A stretch of DNA of 55,346 nucleotides from Candidatus Binatia bacterium (GTDB taxonomy: Bacteria > Desulfobacterota > Binatia > HRBIN30), in NCBI GenBank assembly GCA_026415395.1, contig JAOAHD010000025.1, positions 1 through 55,346 of the forward strand, given 5' to 3'. Positions 45,593 through 54,175 of this stretch are shown here, one piece after another. Both the position numbers and the translations under genes were made by a program. Every line of letters starts with the position of its first letter. Position 1 is the stretch's first letter. The notes below the pieces were generated by a model that was not told the origin of the DNA, did not search any database, and saw nothing but the letters and a program-made list of their open reading frames with translations.

Positions 45593-47287
45593 GTGAAGGC
45601 GGCAAGCGAACTTGCGGTCTGCTTGCGTGGAGTGAGCTTCGTATACGACGGCGCGAGCGAGCCTGCGCTGCGCGAGGTGAACTTGGCGGTGGGGCGCGGT
45701 CAAATGGTGGTGGTGATGGGGCCGAGCCACGCGGGCAAAAGCACCCTGGCCAAGATTCTGAATCGCACCGTGCCTGCCTTCCAATCGGGCTCGTTGCGCG
45801 GCGAGGTGTGGCTTCTCGGGCAACGCTGCAGCAACGAGACCGTGGCGGATTTTGCCGGTCGCATTGGCCTCGTGGCGCAGGACTTCGAAGCCCAGTTGTT
45901 TTCCACCTCGGTAGAGTGCGAGGTAGCCTTTGCCCTAGAGCAGTTCGGCATTGCGCCCGCGGCAATGCGCGAGCGCGTACGCCGGGCGATGCGTGCCGTG
46001 GGGCTCGAGGGGTTCGAACAGCGGGATCCGGCGACGCTCTCCGGTGGGGAGAAACAGCGCCTGGCAATTGCCTCAATGTTGGCTTTGGAGCCGGAACTCC
46101 TGGTTTTCGATGAGCCGACGACGGACTTGGACCCTGCAGGCAAGGAGGAGGTGTTAGCCGTTTTGGCGGCGCTGCGTGCGCAAGGGCGCACGTTAGTTGT
46201 CGTGGAGCATGAAACCTTTGCGGCAGAGATGGCTGATTGGCTTGTCTTCATGGTGGGGGGCGAGGTGGTGCGCCAGGGGTCTCCCGGAGAGCTCTTGCGC
46301 GATGTCGAGCTCTGTCTTCGCTGTGCCGTACGGCCGCCGGACACTGCCGTGTTGGCCAAGGGTTACGGCTGGCCGGAGGTGCCAACGACCATCGAGGCGG
46401 CGGCAGCCAAGCTCGAAGCGCAGATTGCGAAGGTGCAACCGGTAGAAAGTGCTGCTCGAGACCGAGAGCCGGTGCGCGGGGCGGCCCCGCCACTGTTGGA
46501 GGTCGATCGCGTGTCGGTGCGATATCGGGACGCCGCGCAGCCGGCGCTGGAAAACATTTCCTTTTCGGTGCGCGCGGGGGAGTTGATCGCCTTGCTCGGG
46601 CAGAACGGCTCCGGCAAGACCACGCTGGCGAAGTGTTTGAACGGGCTGCTACCTCCCGCCGCAGGCGAGGTGCGCTGGCGGGGTGTGCCGCTTGCGGAGC
46701 TGCCCCTGAGCAAGCGGGCAGCGGCTGTCGGTTACGTGTTCCAGAACCCCGACTATCAAATCTTTGCCGATCGCGTGTACGACGAGGTGGCGTTCGGCCC
46801 GCGCAACGTCGGGTTATCCGCGGAGGAGGTCCAGGCTCGAGTCGGAGAGGCGCTAACGGCTGTGGATTTGCTGCCGCGTGCGGATGACGATCCCTTTTGG
46901 CTCACCAAAGGAGAACGGCAACGGCTGGCGGTGGCTTCGTTGCTGGCGCTGCGCCCGGAGGTATTGGTGTTGGACGAGCCCACCACTGGCCTCGACTATC
47001 GGGAACAGCGTCAAATGATGGAGCTGGTGCGTAAACTCCAGACCCAGGGTATGGCCGTGATCATCATCACCCACAGCGTGTGGCTGGCCGCCGAATACGC
47101 AAAGCGCGTGCTGTTGCTGCGCAGTGGGCGGCTCGTCTTCGATGGCTCCGTTGCCGAACTCTTCGCACAGCGAGAATTGCTGGAGTCAGCCCGCTTGCGG
47201 GTGCCCGCCGCGGTGGAGCTTGGGCAACGCTATGGCTTGTCGGTGCGTTCGGCGGACGAACTTGTGGACATCCTACGAGGCGGCTGA
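45593..47287 (+). CDS. Fused double ATPase of the ECF transporter (EcfA1-EcfA2)
   Basis: 564 residues from GTG at 45593, one base past the S-component stop. Two complete ABC domains: Walker A GPSHAGKS (43-50), signature LSGGEKQR (149-156) and Walker B LLVFDEPTTD; then Walker A GQNGSGKT (336-343), signature LTKGERQR (437-444) and Walker B VLVLDEPTTGLD. The second signature has Lys and Glu in place of the usual Gly-Gly-Gln, so the two sites are not equivalent. ECF transporters usually use two separate ATPases; here they form one chain, which powers S-component toppling through EcfT. Confidence 0.92.
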   Translation: MKAASELAVCLRGVSFVYDGASEPALREVNLAVGRGQMVVVMGPSHAGKSTLAKILNRTVPAFQSGSLRGEVWLLGQRCSNETVADFAGRIGLVAQDFEAQLFSTSVECEVAFALEQFGIAPAAMRERVRRAMRAVGLEGFEQRDPATLSGGEKQRLAIASMLALEPELLVFDEPTTDLDPAGKEEVLAVLAALRAQGRTLVVVEHETFAAEMADWLVFMVGGEVVRQGSPGELLRDVELCLRCAVRPPDTAVLAKGYGWPEVPTTIEAAAAKLEAQIAKVQPVESAARDREPVRGAAPPLLEVDRVSVRYRDAAQPALENISFSVRAGELIALLGQNGSGKTTLAKCLNGLLPPAAGEVRWRGVPLAELPLSKRAAAVGYVFQNPDYQIFADRVYDEVAFGPRNVGLSAEEVQARVGEALTAVDLLPRADDDPFWLTKGERQRLAVASLLALRPEVLVLDEPTTGLDYREQRQMMELVRKLQTQGMAVIIITHSVWLAAEYAKRVLLLRSGRLVFDGSVAELFAQRELLESARLRVPAAVELGQRYGLSVRSADELVDILRGG

Positions 47288-47293
47288 GGGACG

Positions 47294-48064
47294 ATGAATC
47301 TCAGTCTCTACATCCCGAGCACCTCCGCACTCCATCGCCTGCATCCGGTCGCCAAGATGTTCGGCGTGCTTTGCTTTTTCATTGCCGCATTTGTCGCCGA
47401 GCGGCCAGCGCAAAGCATTCCCTTGGGTGCGTTCGTGCTCGGCTTGTTCTGGGCTGGTGGAGTCGGTGCCAATGCTTGGCGCTTTCGTTGGTTTCTTGCC
47501 CTGGTGTTCGCGATGACCTTTGTGGTGTGGACCTTATTTTTCAACAGTGCGCAGCCGTGGTTTTCTTTTGGGCCAGTGCATCCCGGTCCCGACGGCGCGG
47601 TGTTTGCGCTCGCCATGGCGTGCAAGTTGACCACATTTTTCCTTTGCGGTTTGTTATTTCTCTCGACCACCCGGGTGGAGGAATTTGCCGATGCTCTGCG
47701 CATGGTGGGCGTGCCCGCCAAATTGGGTTTCACCTTCACGCTGGCATTTCGGCTCGTTCCGGTGTTCGTCGATGCCGCCGTCTCGGTGGTGCAAGCGCAG
47801 CGGTGTCGCGGGTTCGATTTTGATCGCGGGAGTTGGCTCCAGAGGATCGCGCGTTATGTGCCGGTGATTGTGCCGGTATTCATCGGAGCGCTGCGACGAG
47901 CCGATCTTATGGCCATGGCGCTGGAGGCACGCGGATTTCAGCGGCGGGGGCCTCGAACCAGTTTTCGGACTTACGACTTCGGCTGGCGCGAGATTGTCGC
48001 TCTCGCCGTTTCCGTGGTGCTCGCCGCGTTGTGGTTGTGGGTGCGCCGCCCGGTGGTGTCTTGA
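47294..48064 (+). CDS. ecfT: ECF transporter transmembrane protein EcfT
   Basis: 256 residues, starting 6 bases after the ATPase stop. Several membrane helices in two groups surround coupling helices that carry the ATPase-binding motifs AQRCRGFDFD and ALEARGFQ, matching the paired A-R-G motifs of EcfT. FLSTTRVEEFADALRMVGVP is typical of the family. It connects the S component to the fused ATPase. The next gene, glmU, is convergent, so this ends the ECF operon. Confidence 0.9.
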   Translation: MNLSLYIPSTSALHRLHPVAKMFGVLCFFIAAFVAERPAQSIPLGAFVLGLFWAGGVGANAWRFRWFLALVFAMTFVVWTLFFNSAQPWFSFGPVHPGPDGAVFALAMACKLTTFFLCGLLFLSTTRVEEFADALRMVGVPAKLGFTFTLAFRLVPVFVDAAVSVVQAQRCRGFDFDRGSWLQRIARYVPVIVPVFIGALRRADLMAMALEARGFQRRGPRTSFRTYDFGWREIVALAVSVVLAALWLWVRRPVVS

Positions 48065-48208
48065 CACTCGCGCCGCGGAGGAGCGGCAAATTGGTTGGAG
48101 CCCGGTTGGCAACCCACCCGCTGGTCGGACCGGATCGTGCGGGAGGCATCGGAGCCGCGCTGCCAGAAGGAGATGGCACGTGGCGGGAAGCGCGCACGCG
48201 TAGGCTGG

Positions 48209-49642
48209 TCAGCCGGATTCTTCGGGTGATCCCCCTTCTTGGCCGTTGCCTTTGCGGGCTTCGCGAGAGCGGCGAGCGGCAACCCAGCCGAGCCGCTCCT
48301 TTTGGGGCTTGGGGTTGTACACGAGGGCGCCTGCCGGCACGTCCTTCCGGACCGTGGTGCCCGTGGCCACATACGCATCGTCCCCAACCGCAACAGGAGC
48401 CACCAGTTGGGAATCGCTTCCAACTTGCACGCGGGCGCCAATGACCGTCCTGTACTTGCGAAAGCCATCGTAGTTGCACGTGATCGTGCCTGCGCCGATG
48501 TTCGTTTCTTCGCCGACGTCGACGTCGCCCAAGTACGCCAGGTGGTTGGCTTTGACACCCGCGGCAAGCACGGCATTTTTCGTTTCCACGAAGTCGCCGA
48601 TATGCACGCGGGGGCCGAGCCGCGTTCCTGGGCGTAGCTGGGCGAAGGGGCCGACCACGACGTCCTCAGCGAGTTCCGCTTCCTGCATGACGACGCCGAA
48701 CTTGATGTGGCAGTTCGGACCAATGCGGGAATCGACGACGCGTGCACTGCCGTCGAAGCGTGTGCCGGAGGCAACCGAGGTGCGTCCGTACAGCAGCACG
48801 TTCGGGCCAATGACGACGTCGGGCGATAACTCCACCTGGGGGCCGATGTATGCTGTGGCAGGGTCGACAATTGTGACCCCGTGGAGCATCCACTTGTGGG
48901 AGATCCGCCTGCGCAGAAGGGCCTCGCAGTGCGCCAGGTCACTCAGATTGCTCACCTGCGCCACTTCCTCGTTTGCGGCGGCAACCGAGCTAACGTGCAT
49001 GCCGGCGCCCCGCGCCAGGGCGATGACGTCCGTGAAATAGAGTTCGCCTTGGGCATTGTTGGGCTCGAGGCGAACGAGCAGGCCTCGGAGTGCAGCCGAG
49101 TTGACGCAGTACACCCCGACGTTCACTTCGCGAATTCGCCGTTCGGCCTCGGTCGTGTCGCGGTGTTCGCGGATGAGGAGGACGTGTCCCTTGTCATCAC
49201 GAATTACGCGGCCAAACCCAGTTGGATCCTCTACGGTTTGGGTGAGAAGCGTAACCGCTGCCTGATCGGCGCGGTGATGAGACAGTAAGCGCAGGAGGGT
49301 GTCGGGTTGCAGCAACGGTAAGTCCCCGGGGAGGATCAACAGGTCCCCTGCGTAATCGGGCAGGCTTTCGAGGGCTACCCGAACGGCGTCGCCAGTGCCC
49401 CGGGGACGCGGCTGTACGACCAAACGGGGTGTGAACGGTGCACAGGCAACTCGGGTTTCCTCCGCCTCGGGCGCGACCACGACCACCAGAGGGTCCGCAC
49501 CTACAGAGCGCAACAAGCGTAGCGGATAGGTGATCAACGGCTCGCCGGCTAGCTCGTGGAGCACCTTGGGGCGCACGGTGCGCATCCTCGTTCCACGCCC
49601 AGCAGCGAGCAGCACTGCGCCAACCTGATCGAGAGCGGCCAT
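48209..49642 (-). CDS. glmU: Bifunctional GlmU (GlcNAc-1-phosphate uridyltransferase/acetyltransferase)
   Basis: 477 residues. The uridyltransferase half has AVLLAAGRGTRMRTVRPKVL, RPRGTGDAVRVAL and ILPGDLPLLQPDTL. The C-terminal left-handed beta-helix holds repeated hexapeptides (VIGPNVLLYGRTSV, VVGPFAQLRPGTRLGP) and the catalytic His region GVKANHLAYLGDVDVG, with GAGTITCNYDGFRKYRTVIG. It makes UDP-GlcNAc for peptidoglycan and lipopolysaccharide. The ATG follows AAGGAGA. The tail after QKERLGWVAARRS is Glu/Gly/Arg-rich and variable. Confidence 0.96.
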   Translation of the reverse strand: MAALDQVGAVLLAAGRGTRMRTVRPKVLHELAGEPLITYPLRLLRSVGADPLVVVVAPEAEETRVACAPFTPRLVVQPRPRGTGDAVRVALESLPDYAGDLLILPGDLPLLQPDTLLRLLSHHRADQAAVTLLTQTVEDPTGFGRVIRDDKGHVLLIREHRDTTEAERRIREVNVGVYCVNSAALRGLLVRLEPNNAQGELYFTDVIALARGAGMHVSSVAAANEEVAQVSNLSDLAHCEALLRRRISHKWMLHGVTIVDPATAYIGPQVELSPDVVIGPNVLLYGRTSVASGTRFDGSARVVDSRIGPNCHIKFGVVMQEAELAEDVVVGPFAQLRPGTRLGPRVHIGDFVETKNAVLAAGVKANHLAYLGDVDVGEETNIGAGTITCNYDGFRKYRTVIGARVQVGSDSQLVAPVAVGDDAYVATGTTVRKDVPAGALVYNPKPQKERLGWVAARRSREARKGNGQEGGSPEESG

Positions 49643-49864
49643 AGAATCTCCTTGCTGTACCCTCGCACGAGGATCAACTCATTGCCTTCGTTCGAGGTAT
49701 CTCGACAACATATTACTGTCTACACCACAGTCATTCGCTTTGTCTAGTCCTCTTCGTTGCGGCGCCCGCCCGACGGCCAGAAACTCCTGACGTCGGATTT
49801 CCCAGCGACCGTGGAGAGGCTTTCGGTGGGTGGACAGCCGAAAATAAGATTACATGCACATTGG

Positions 49865-49892
49865 TTGACTTCCGCATGAGGTCCACTAACAT
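49865..49892 (+). promoter_or_regulatory. Candidate promoter for the LysR gene, near-leaderless
   Basis: TTGACT (49865-49870) and TAACAT (49887-49892) are separated by 16 bases. The predicted start of transcription (about 49899) lies 2 bases before the ATG at 49901, and there is no ribosome site. The mRNA may therefore be leaderless. Confidence 0.4.
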
Positions 49893-49900
49893 TTGCCGCC

Positions 49901-50800
49901 ATGCACATCGAGACGCTGAAGGTCTTCTGCGACGTAGTCGAGACTGGGAGCTTTTCGCAAGCGGCGGCACAAAACTTCATTACGCAATCGGCGGTAAGCC
50001 AGCAATTGCGTAACCTGGAGATGAAGTACCAATGCCGGCTGCTGGAGCGGAGTCGCGCGGGTGCGAAACCCACCCCCGAAGGAGCGATTTTGTATCGCGC
50101 TAGCCGGGAGATTTTGGAGCGCTACCGTCAGATCGAAACGGAGCTCCAGGAAAGTGCCAAGATTGTTTGCGGGCCGTTGCGGGTGGCCATTGTGTACAGC
50201 GTCGGTTTGCACGAGTTGCCCCCGTACTTGAAGGAGTACCTGCGTTTGTACCCGCAGGTGAACGTGCACGTGGAATACTCGCGTCCGAACAAAATTTACG
50301 ACGACGCGATTGCTGGCCGGATCGACCTCGGGATTGTCGCTTACCCTTCGAAGCACCCGCAAATTCAAATTGTGCCGTTCCGAGAGGACAAGCTGGTGGT
50401 GGTTTGTCCGCCGGATCATCCACTGTCGAACCAAAAGCGAGTTACGCTTGCGCGCCTGAACGGAGAGACGTTTGTGGGCTACGAGCGCGAGGTGGCCACG
50501 CGAAGGGCACTCGACCAACTGTTCCGCGACCGGCAGATTCAAGTGCGGTATGTCGGCGAGTACGACAACATCGAGACAATCAAGCGGGCCGTGGAAATCG
50601 GGCAGGGGATTAGCATTGTGCCGCTTGCTTCGGTGAAGCACGAAGTGGAGCATGGCACGCTCAAGGTCATGCAGTTGGCTGACGAAACGATTTTACGTCC
50701 GCTCGGCATCGTGCACAAAAAGGGGCGGCACTTGTCTCCGGCGGCGGTAAAGTTCATCGAAGTTTTGAAGCGCCCCGACTTGCAGAAGTTGCACGAATAG
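49901..50800 (+). CDS. LysR-family transcriptional regulator
   Basis: 299 residues. The winged helix MHIETLKVFCDVVETGSFSQ, then TQSAVSQQLRNLEMKYQCRL, is typical of LysR, followed by a periplasmic-binding-like effector domain (PLRVAIVYSVGLHELPPYL, GRIDLGIVAYPSKHPQIQ, EYDNIETIKRAVEIGQGISI, the latter close to CysB/CbbR-type members). The inducer is unknown. It stands next to the convergent penicillin-acylase-family gene with only 9 bases between stops, and the divergent upstream gene is glmU. Either glmU or its own gene could be a target. Confidence 0.93.
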   Translation: MHIETLKVFCDVVETGSFSQAAAQNFITQSAVSQQLRNLEMKYQCRLLERSRAGAKPTPEGAILYRASREILERYRQIETELQESAKIVCGPLRVAIVYSVGLHELPPYLKEYLRLYPQVNVHVEYSRPNKIYDDAIAGRIDLGIVAYPSKHPQIQIVPFREDKLVVVCPPDHPLSNQKRVTLARLNGETFVGYEREVATRRALDQLFRDRQIQVRYVGEYDNIETIKRAVEIGQGISIVPLASVKHEVEHGTLKVMQLADETILRPLGIVHKKGRHLSPAAVKFIEVLKRPDLQKLHE

Positions 50801-50809
50801 CGACTGCAT

Positions 50810-53206
50810 TCAGGCAGCGGGCACGATCACGCGCTCGACCACGTCGGGAATCTCGTGGGGCTGCCAGAGTGCAGATTTGAAGTAGTCGAAGCGGCGCCAG
50901 TCGGTGGTGCAAGAATCGAAGTAGCGACTGTTGGGGTTGCCGCTCGGCCCTGAGGAATGCGCGAAATAGGCTTCCTCGGGCTTCGCGAGATCGCAGACAA
51001 AGCGGCTGGTGGCGCCGACGAAGGCGCGCAGTGTGTTGCCGAACGGGAAGGCAACACTGGGGCTCACGGTGTAGAGTTCGCCCGGGAAGCTGTCGTCGAG
51101 CGCGCGAAAATAGCGCCCAATCCAAGGCAGTTCTCCGAGCCAGAGTGCGAGACGAATACGCTGCACGCGACCCCAGGTCCACTCGCTTACGTTGGGCCCG
51201 AAGACTTTTTCGAGCCTCTCGATTGCCCGCTCGAACGCCCGCGCCACCAATTCTGGGAGCTGGTGGCGCGCGGCCTTCTCTACCGGTTCGCGCAACGGGT
51301 CGTTGGCATCGACGAGCAAACGATGCACGCGGGGGATGGCTCGGCGGGTACGGAGAAAGTGGCGTCCGGCTTGGGGCCCGAGCAAACTCAAGAAGCAAAT
51401 GTCGGCCAACTCCCGTTGCAACCACGCGAGGATCGAGGGTGCGACTGCGCCGGTGTCGAAGCGGCCGTTCCACGAGCGCAGCGCTCGGAACGCGGCGCCG
51501 CGCACCCCATCGTGTTGTGCATAGCGGCGTTCGAGTGCCGTACAGATGGCATCGCGCAGGACGGTGCCGTAGTCGCTGTCGATGTCCGACTGAAGGGCAA
51601 AAAACGATTCGATGGAGTGCCGATCGTTCCCAGCGAGAAAGGTTTCGATGCGCCGCTGGCGGTACAGGGGCTCCACATGTGCGCGGGACGAGATGAGGTG
51701 GCTTTGGGTCTCGTCTGTGAAGGAGTTGGCGGTGGCGACAAAGCCGGATGCCGGGTTGATGATCTTCGGGTTTTCGGAGAAGGGGAGCATGCCCCGCCAG
51801 TCGGATGTGGGATCGTGAGCGTCGCGCACGAACAGGCCGCTGCGGGCACGAGCGACGAGTTGGCCGTACGGTTCCCAGGCGATCGTGCCGTCCACGTGAC
51901 CGTAGACGTGATTGAAGTCGAAGGGGCCGAGATTGATTTCTTCCAACGCCGCACGGTGCTGCGCCACGGTGCGTGCCTCGGCGAGGCGGAGGAAGCCGTG
52001 GACGAAAGCCCCGGCATCGCTCGGCACGTAGCGGAGGGCGAGGTCGACACCGTCGTGGTGCTTCCACCCTGGGTACACGATTCCATGCGGGCAGCTTTCC
52101 CATTCGATCATGGCGTCGGATCCAAAACGCACGGTATGTCGCTCGCGGTGCTTTTTTAAGCTTCCCCAACCGGACGCGGTGCGGTACTTGCTGGGATCAT
52201 CCGGTGCGCGGTGGATGCGGAACAAGTCCCACGCATCGCGATACGCGGTGGTCACGCCCCAGGCGAGGAAGCCATTGTGGCCAAACGGGAACACTGGGCA
52301 GCCAGGCAACAGCCCACCTTGGATGCGGTACTGTGGGCACTCGAGGTGCGCGTGGTACCAAAAAGTCGGCAGGGGGAAGAAGGGCACATGTGGATCGTTT
52401 GCGACCACAGGTTTCCCTGAAGCCGAACGGCTTCCGGCCACTGCCCAGTTGTTGCTTCCGGTGCCTTCCAGATGGAGTGGTGGTTCGGGCTCGGGGATGA
52501 CTCCGGGAACGCACTCGGGGGCATCGTCCCAAGGTGCTTCCGGAAAGACTGCTCGCGCGAGGTCGTCGCCATTGGCGCCGCGCACTGCATCGAGCACGAG
52601 TTCAATGTCGAGGGGCGCAAGCGCCACGCAAAAGGCGCAGGTGCGCGCGATCAACAGCGCGTCTGCCGGCCGCCACGGAAGCACGGGTCCGAAGGGGAGG
52701 TGGTCGATTGGGTAGATGCCGTTCATTGCCTTGAGTGCGGCGTTGACTCCACCGGCGAAGGCTTCGAGCACGCGGCGCGCGCGTTCGGGGGCGCGTTCGT
52801 AGTCCCGCTCGCTTGCGGCCTCGAAATCGAGCGGGCGAACGAAGGCGTCGACATCGAGGAGCGACCGCCCTGGGAACACCAGGCTGGTGCGCGGGAAACG
52901 CGGGTTGCCGATCAATTCCGTGAGGCGCCCCGCCCCCAGATGGCGGAGCAAGTCCATCAACGTAAAGCGATCGGCACCCATCAGGTAGCCGAGCGCAGCA
53001 TAGAGGTCGGCCTCGGTGCGGGCATAGATATGGGCAACGCCACGGGCATCGCGAACAATTTCCACCTCCGCATTCATCGGCGGCAGATGGGCTGGGGCGA
53101 GCGCTGGCCAGGTTAGAAGGCGGGTGCCTCGGATTCGCTCCACGAGGAAGCGCAACAGCGTGGCCATGCGGCGCTTGGGGGGTAGTTGGTTGGTTTCGAT
53201 TGCCAT
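50810..53206 (-). CDS. Penicillin acylase-family Ntn hydrolase without signal peptide
   Basis: 798 residues from ATG at 53206, following AAGGAG. The alpha part has VRDARGVAHIYARTEADLYA, YLMGADRFTLMDLLRHLGAG; the cleavage site EGTG-SNNWAVAG makes Ser 251 the nucleophile. PVVANDPHVPF, GHNGFLAWGVTTAYRDAWDL and VATANSFTDE follow, and the beta chain ends in ASEWTWGRV-type sequence (VSEWTWGRVQRIR). The N-terminus is basic, not hydrophobic, so the enzyme appears cytoplasmic, unlike the lipoprotein member at 39741. The substrate is unknown; amide hydrolysis is expected. The two enzymes differ in length and sequence, so they are not a recent duplicate pair. Confidence 0.9.
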   Translation of the reverse strand: MAIETNQLPPKRRMATLLRFLVERIRGTRLLTWPALAPAHLPPMNAEVEIVRDARGVAHIYARTEADLYAALGYLMGADRFTLMDLLRHLGAGRLTELIGNPRFPRTSLVFPGRSLLDVDAFVRPLDFEAASERDYERAPERARRVLEAFAGGVNAALKAMNGIYPIDHLPFGPVLPWRPADALLIARTCAFCVALAPLDIELVLDAVRGANGDDLARAVFPEAPWDDAPECVPGVIPEPEPPLHLEGTGSNNWAVAGSRSASGKPVVANDPHVPFFPLPTFWYHAHLECPQYRIQGGLLPGCPVFPFGHNGFLAWGVTTAYRDAWDLFRIHRAPDDPSKYRTASGWGSLKKHRERHTVRFGSDAMIEWESCPHGIVYPGWKHHDGVDLALRYVPSDAGAFVHGFLRLAEARTVAQHRAALEEINLGPFDFNHVYGHVDGTIAWEPYGQLVARARSGLFVRDAHDPTSDWRGMLPFSENPKIINPASGFVATANSFTDETQSHLISSRAHVEPLYRQRRIETFLAGNDRHSIESFFALQSDIDSDYGTVLRDAICTALERRYAQHDGVRGAAFRALRSWNGRFDTGAVAPSILAWLQRELADICFLSLLGPQAGRHFLRTRRAIPRVHRLLVDANDPLREPVEKAARHQLPELVARAFERAIERLEKVFGPNVSEWTWGRVQRIRLALWLGELPWIGRYFRALDDSFPGELYTVSPSVAFPFGNTLRAFVGATSRFVCDLAKPEEAYFAHSSGPSGNPNSRYFDSCTTDWRRFDYFKSALWQPHEIPDVVERVIVPAA

Positions 53207-53320
53207 CGCTCCTTACGTCCTTGTCCTCGGAAAAAGACACCTGTCCGCCTGCACGGAATTCCCCGTGTCGGGAGGCGCGCTGGCGGTGGGTGTGGAAGCT
53301 GGCGGCGCCGAGAAGCCAGG

Positions 53321-53896
53321 CTACCAGGCGGGAAAAACGTGCTGGAAGATCAAGCCGCCGGTGAAGTACGTGGTAATATCGGTCGACGGGCCCTTCACCG
53401 GGCGCATGTGTGCTTCGTCGCGTCGGGCGAACAATCCGAGCGTGTTGCCGTTACCTAGGCGATACTGCAACGCTCCGGCCAAGTACCAGCCTCCACCGTC
53501 GTCGTCGATCACCCCAAAGGTGTGGGTGTAGTAACCTCCACCGCTGGCCAGCGACACCTCGAGGTGCTCGTCGTAAAGCGCAAAGCGAGGGCCCCCGGTG
53601 ATCGAAAACACGCTCTGCACATTGCGCCCTTTGGTGGAAACCCCGCTGTCCAAAGGCATGGCGGTAAACTGCGGTGTAAGTTCGATCCCAAAAGTAAAGC
53701 TATCGGCGAGAGTGAACAGGCGTATGCCTCCGCGAGGGGCGATCACTCCGCCAACATCCGCCGTGCGCCGAAGCTTCTCCGTTGGCGCGGCAAAGCCCAG
53801 ATCCACAGCCGCATACGGTTCGAAGGCGTAAACCTTGGCAGTAATTACCGCGGATGCGGCAAGCGTATATGCCCACAACCAAACACGTTCCTTCAT
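53321..53896 (-). CDS. Probable outer-membrane beta-barrel protein
   Basis: 191 residues from ATG at 53896, following GAAGGAGGTGG. A signal peptide (WLWAYTLAASAVITAKVYA) precedes alternating aromatic and small residues arranged as beta strands (FEPYAAVDLGFAAP, TFGIELTPQFTAMP, LEVSLASGGGYYTHTFG, GWYLAGALQYRLGNGNTLG). It ends in GLIFQHVFPAW; a terminal aromatic residue is expected for Bam-inserted barrels. Its size suggests an eight-stranded OmpA/OmpX-like barrel. Function is unknown. It stands alone upstream of the penicillin-acylase-family gene on the same strand, 114 bases apart. Confidence 0.75.
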   Translation of the reverse strand: MKERVWLWAYTLAASAVITAKVYAFEPYAAVDLGFAAPTEKLRRTADVGGVIAPRGGIRLFTLADSFTFGIELTPQFTAMPLDSGVSTKGRNVQSVFSITGGPRFALYDEHLEVSLASGGGYYTHTFGVIDDDGGGWYLAGALQYRLGNGNTLGLFARRDEAHMRPVKGPSTDITTYFTGGLIFQHVFPAW

Positions 53897-54175
53897 GTTC
53901 TGACCACCTCCTTCTAGTCTACTCGTCCACTTGCATTGAAACTCCGCTGCCGGGCGGCGCTGGGTTCCGTTTGTCCCCACAGGGACCCGCTTCGGCAAGC
54001 AAGCAGTACTTCAACTCCGGAAAAATTTGAAGGGAGTTGCTGCCGACTTCGCTGCGTAGGAAAGCTTAATGCAACTGCGCGGAGGTTTTGGCAATTGACT
54101 GAGGGCGTTTTGTGTGGCATTTACGGCGTAACTTTCGAAGGATCGTTGGCAGTGTTTCTGCGCGTAGGGGGACTT

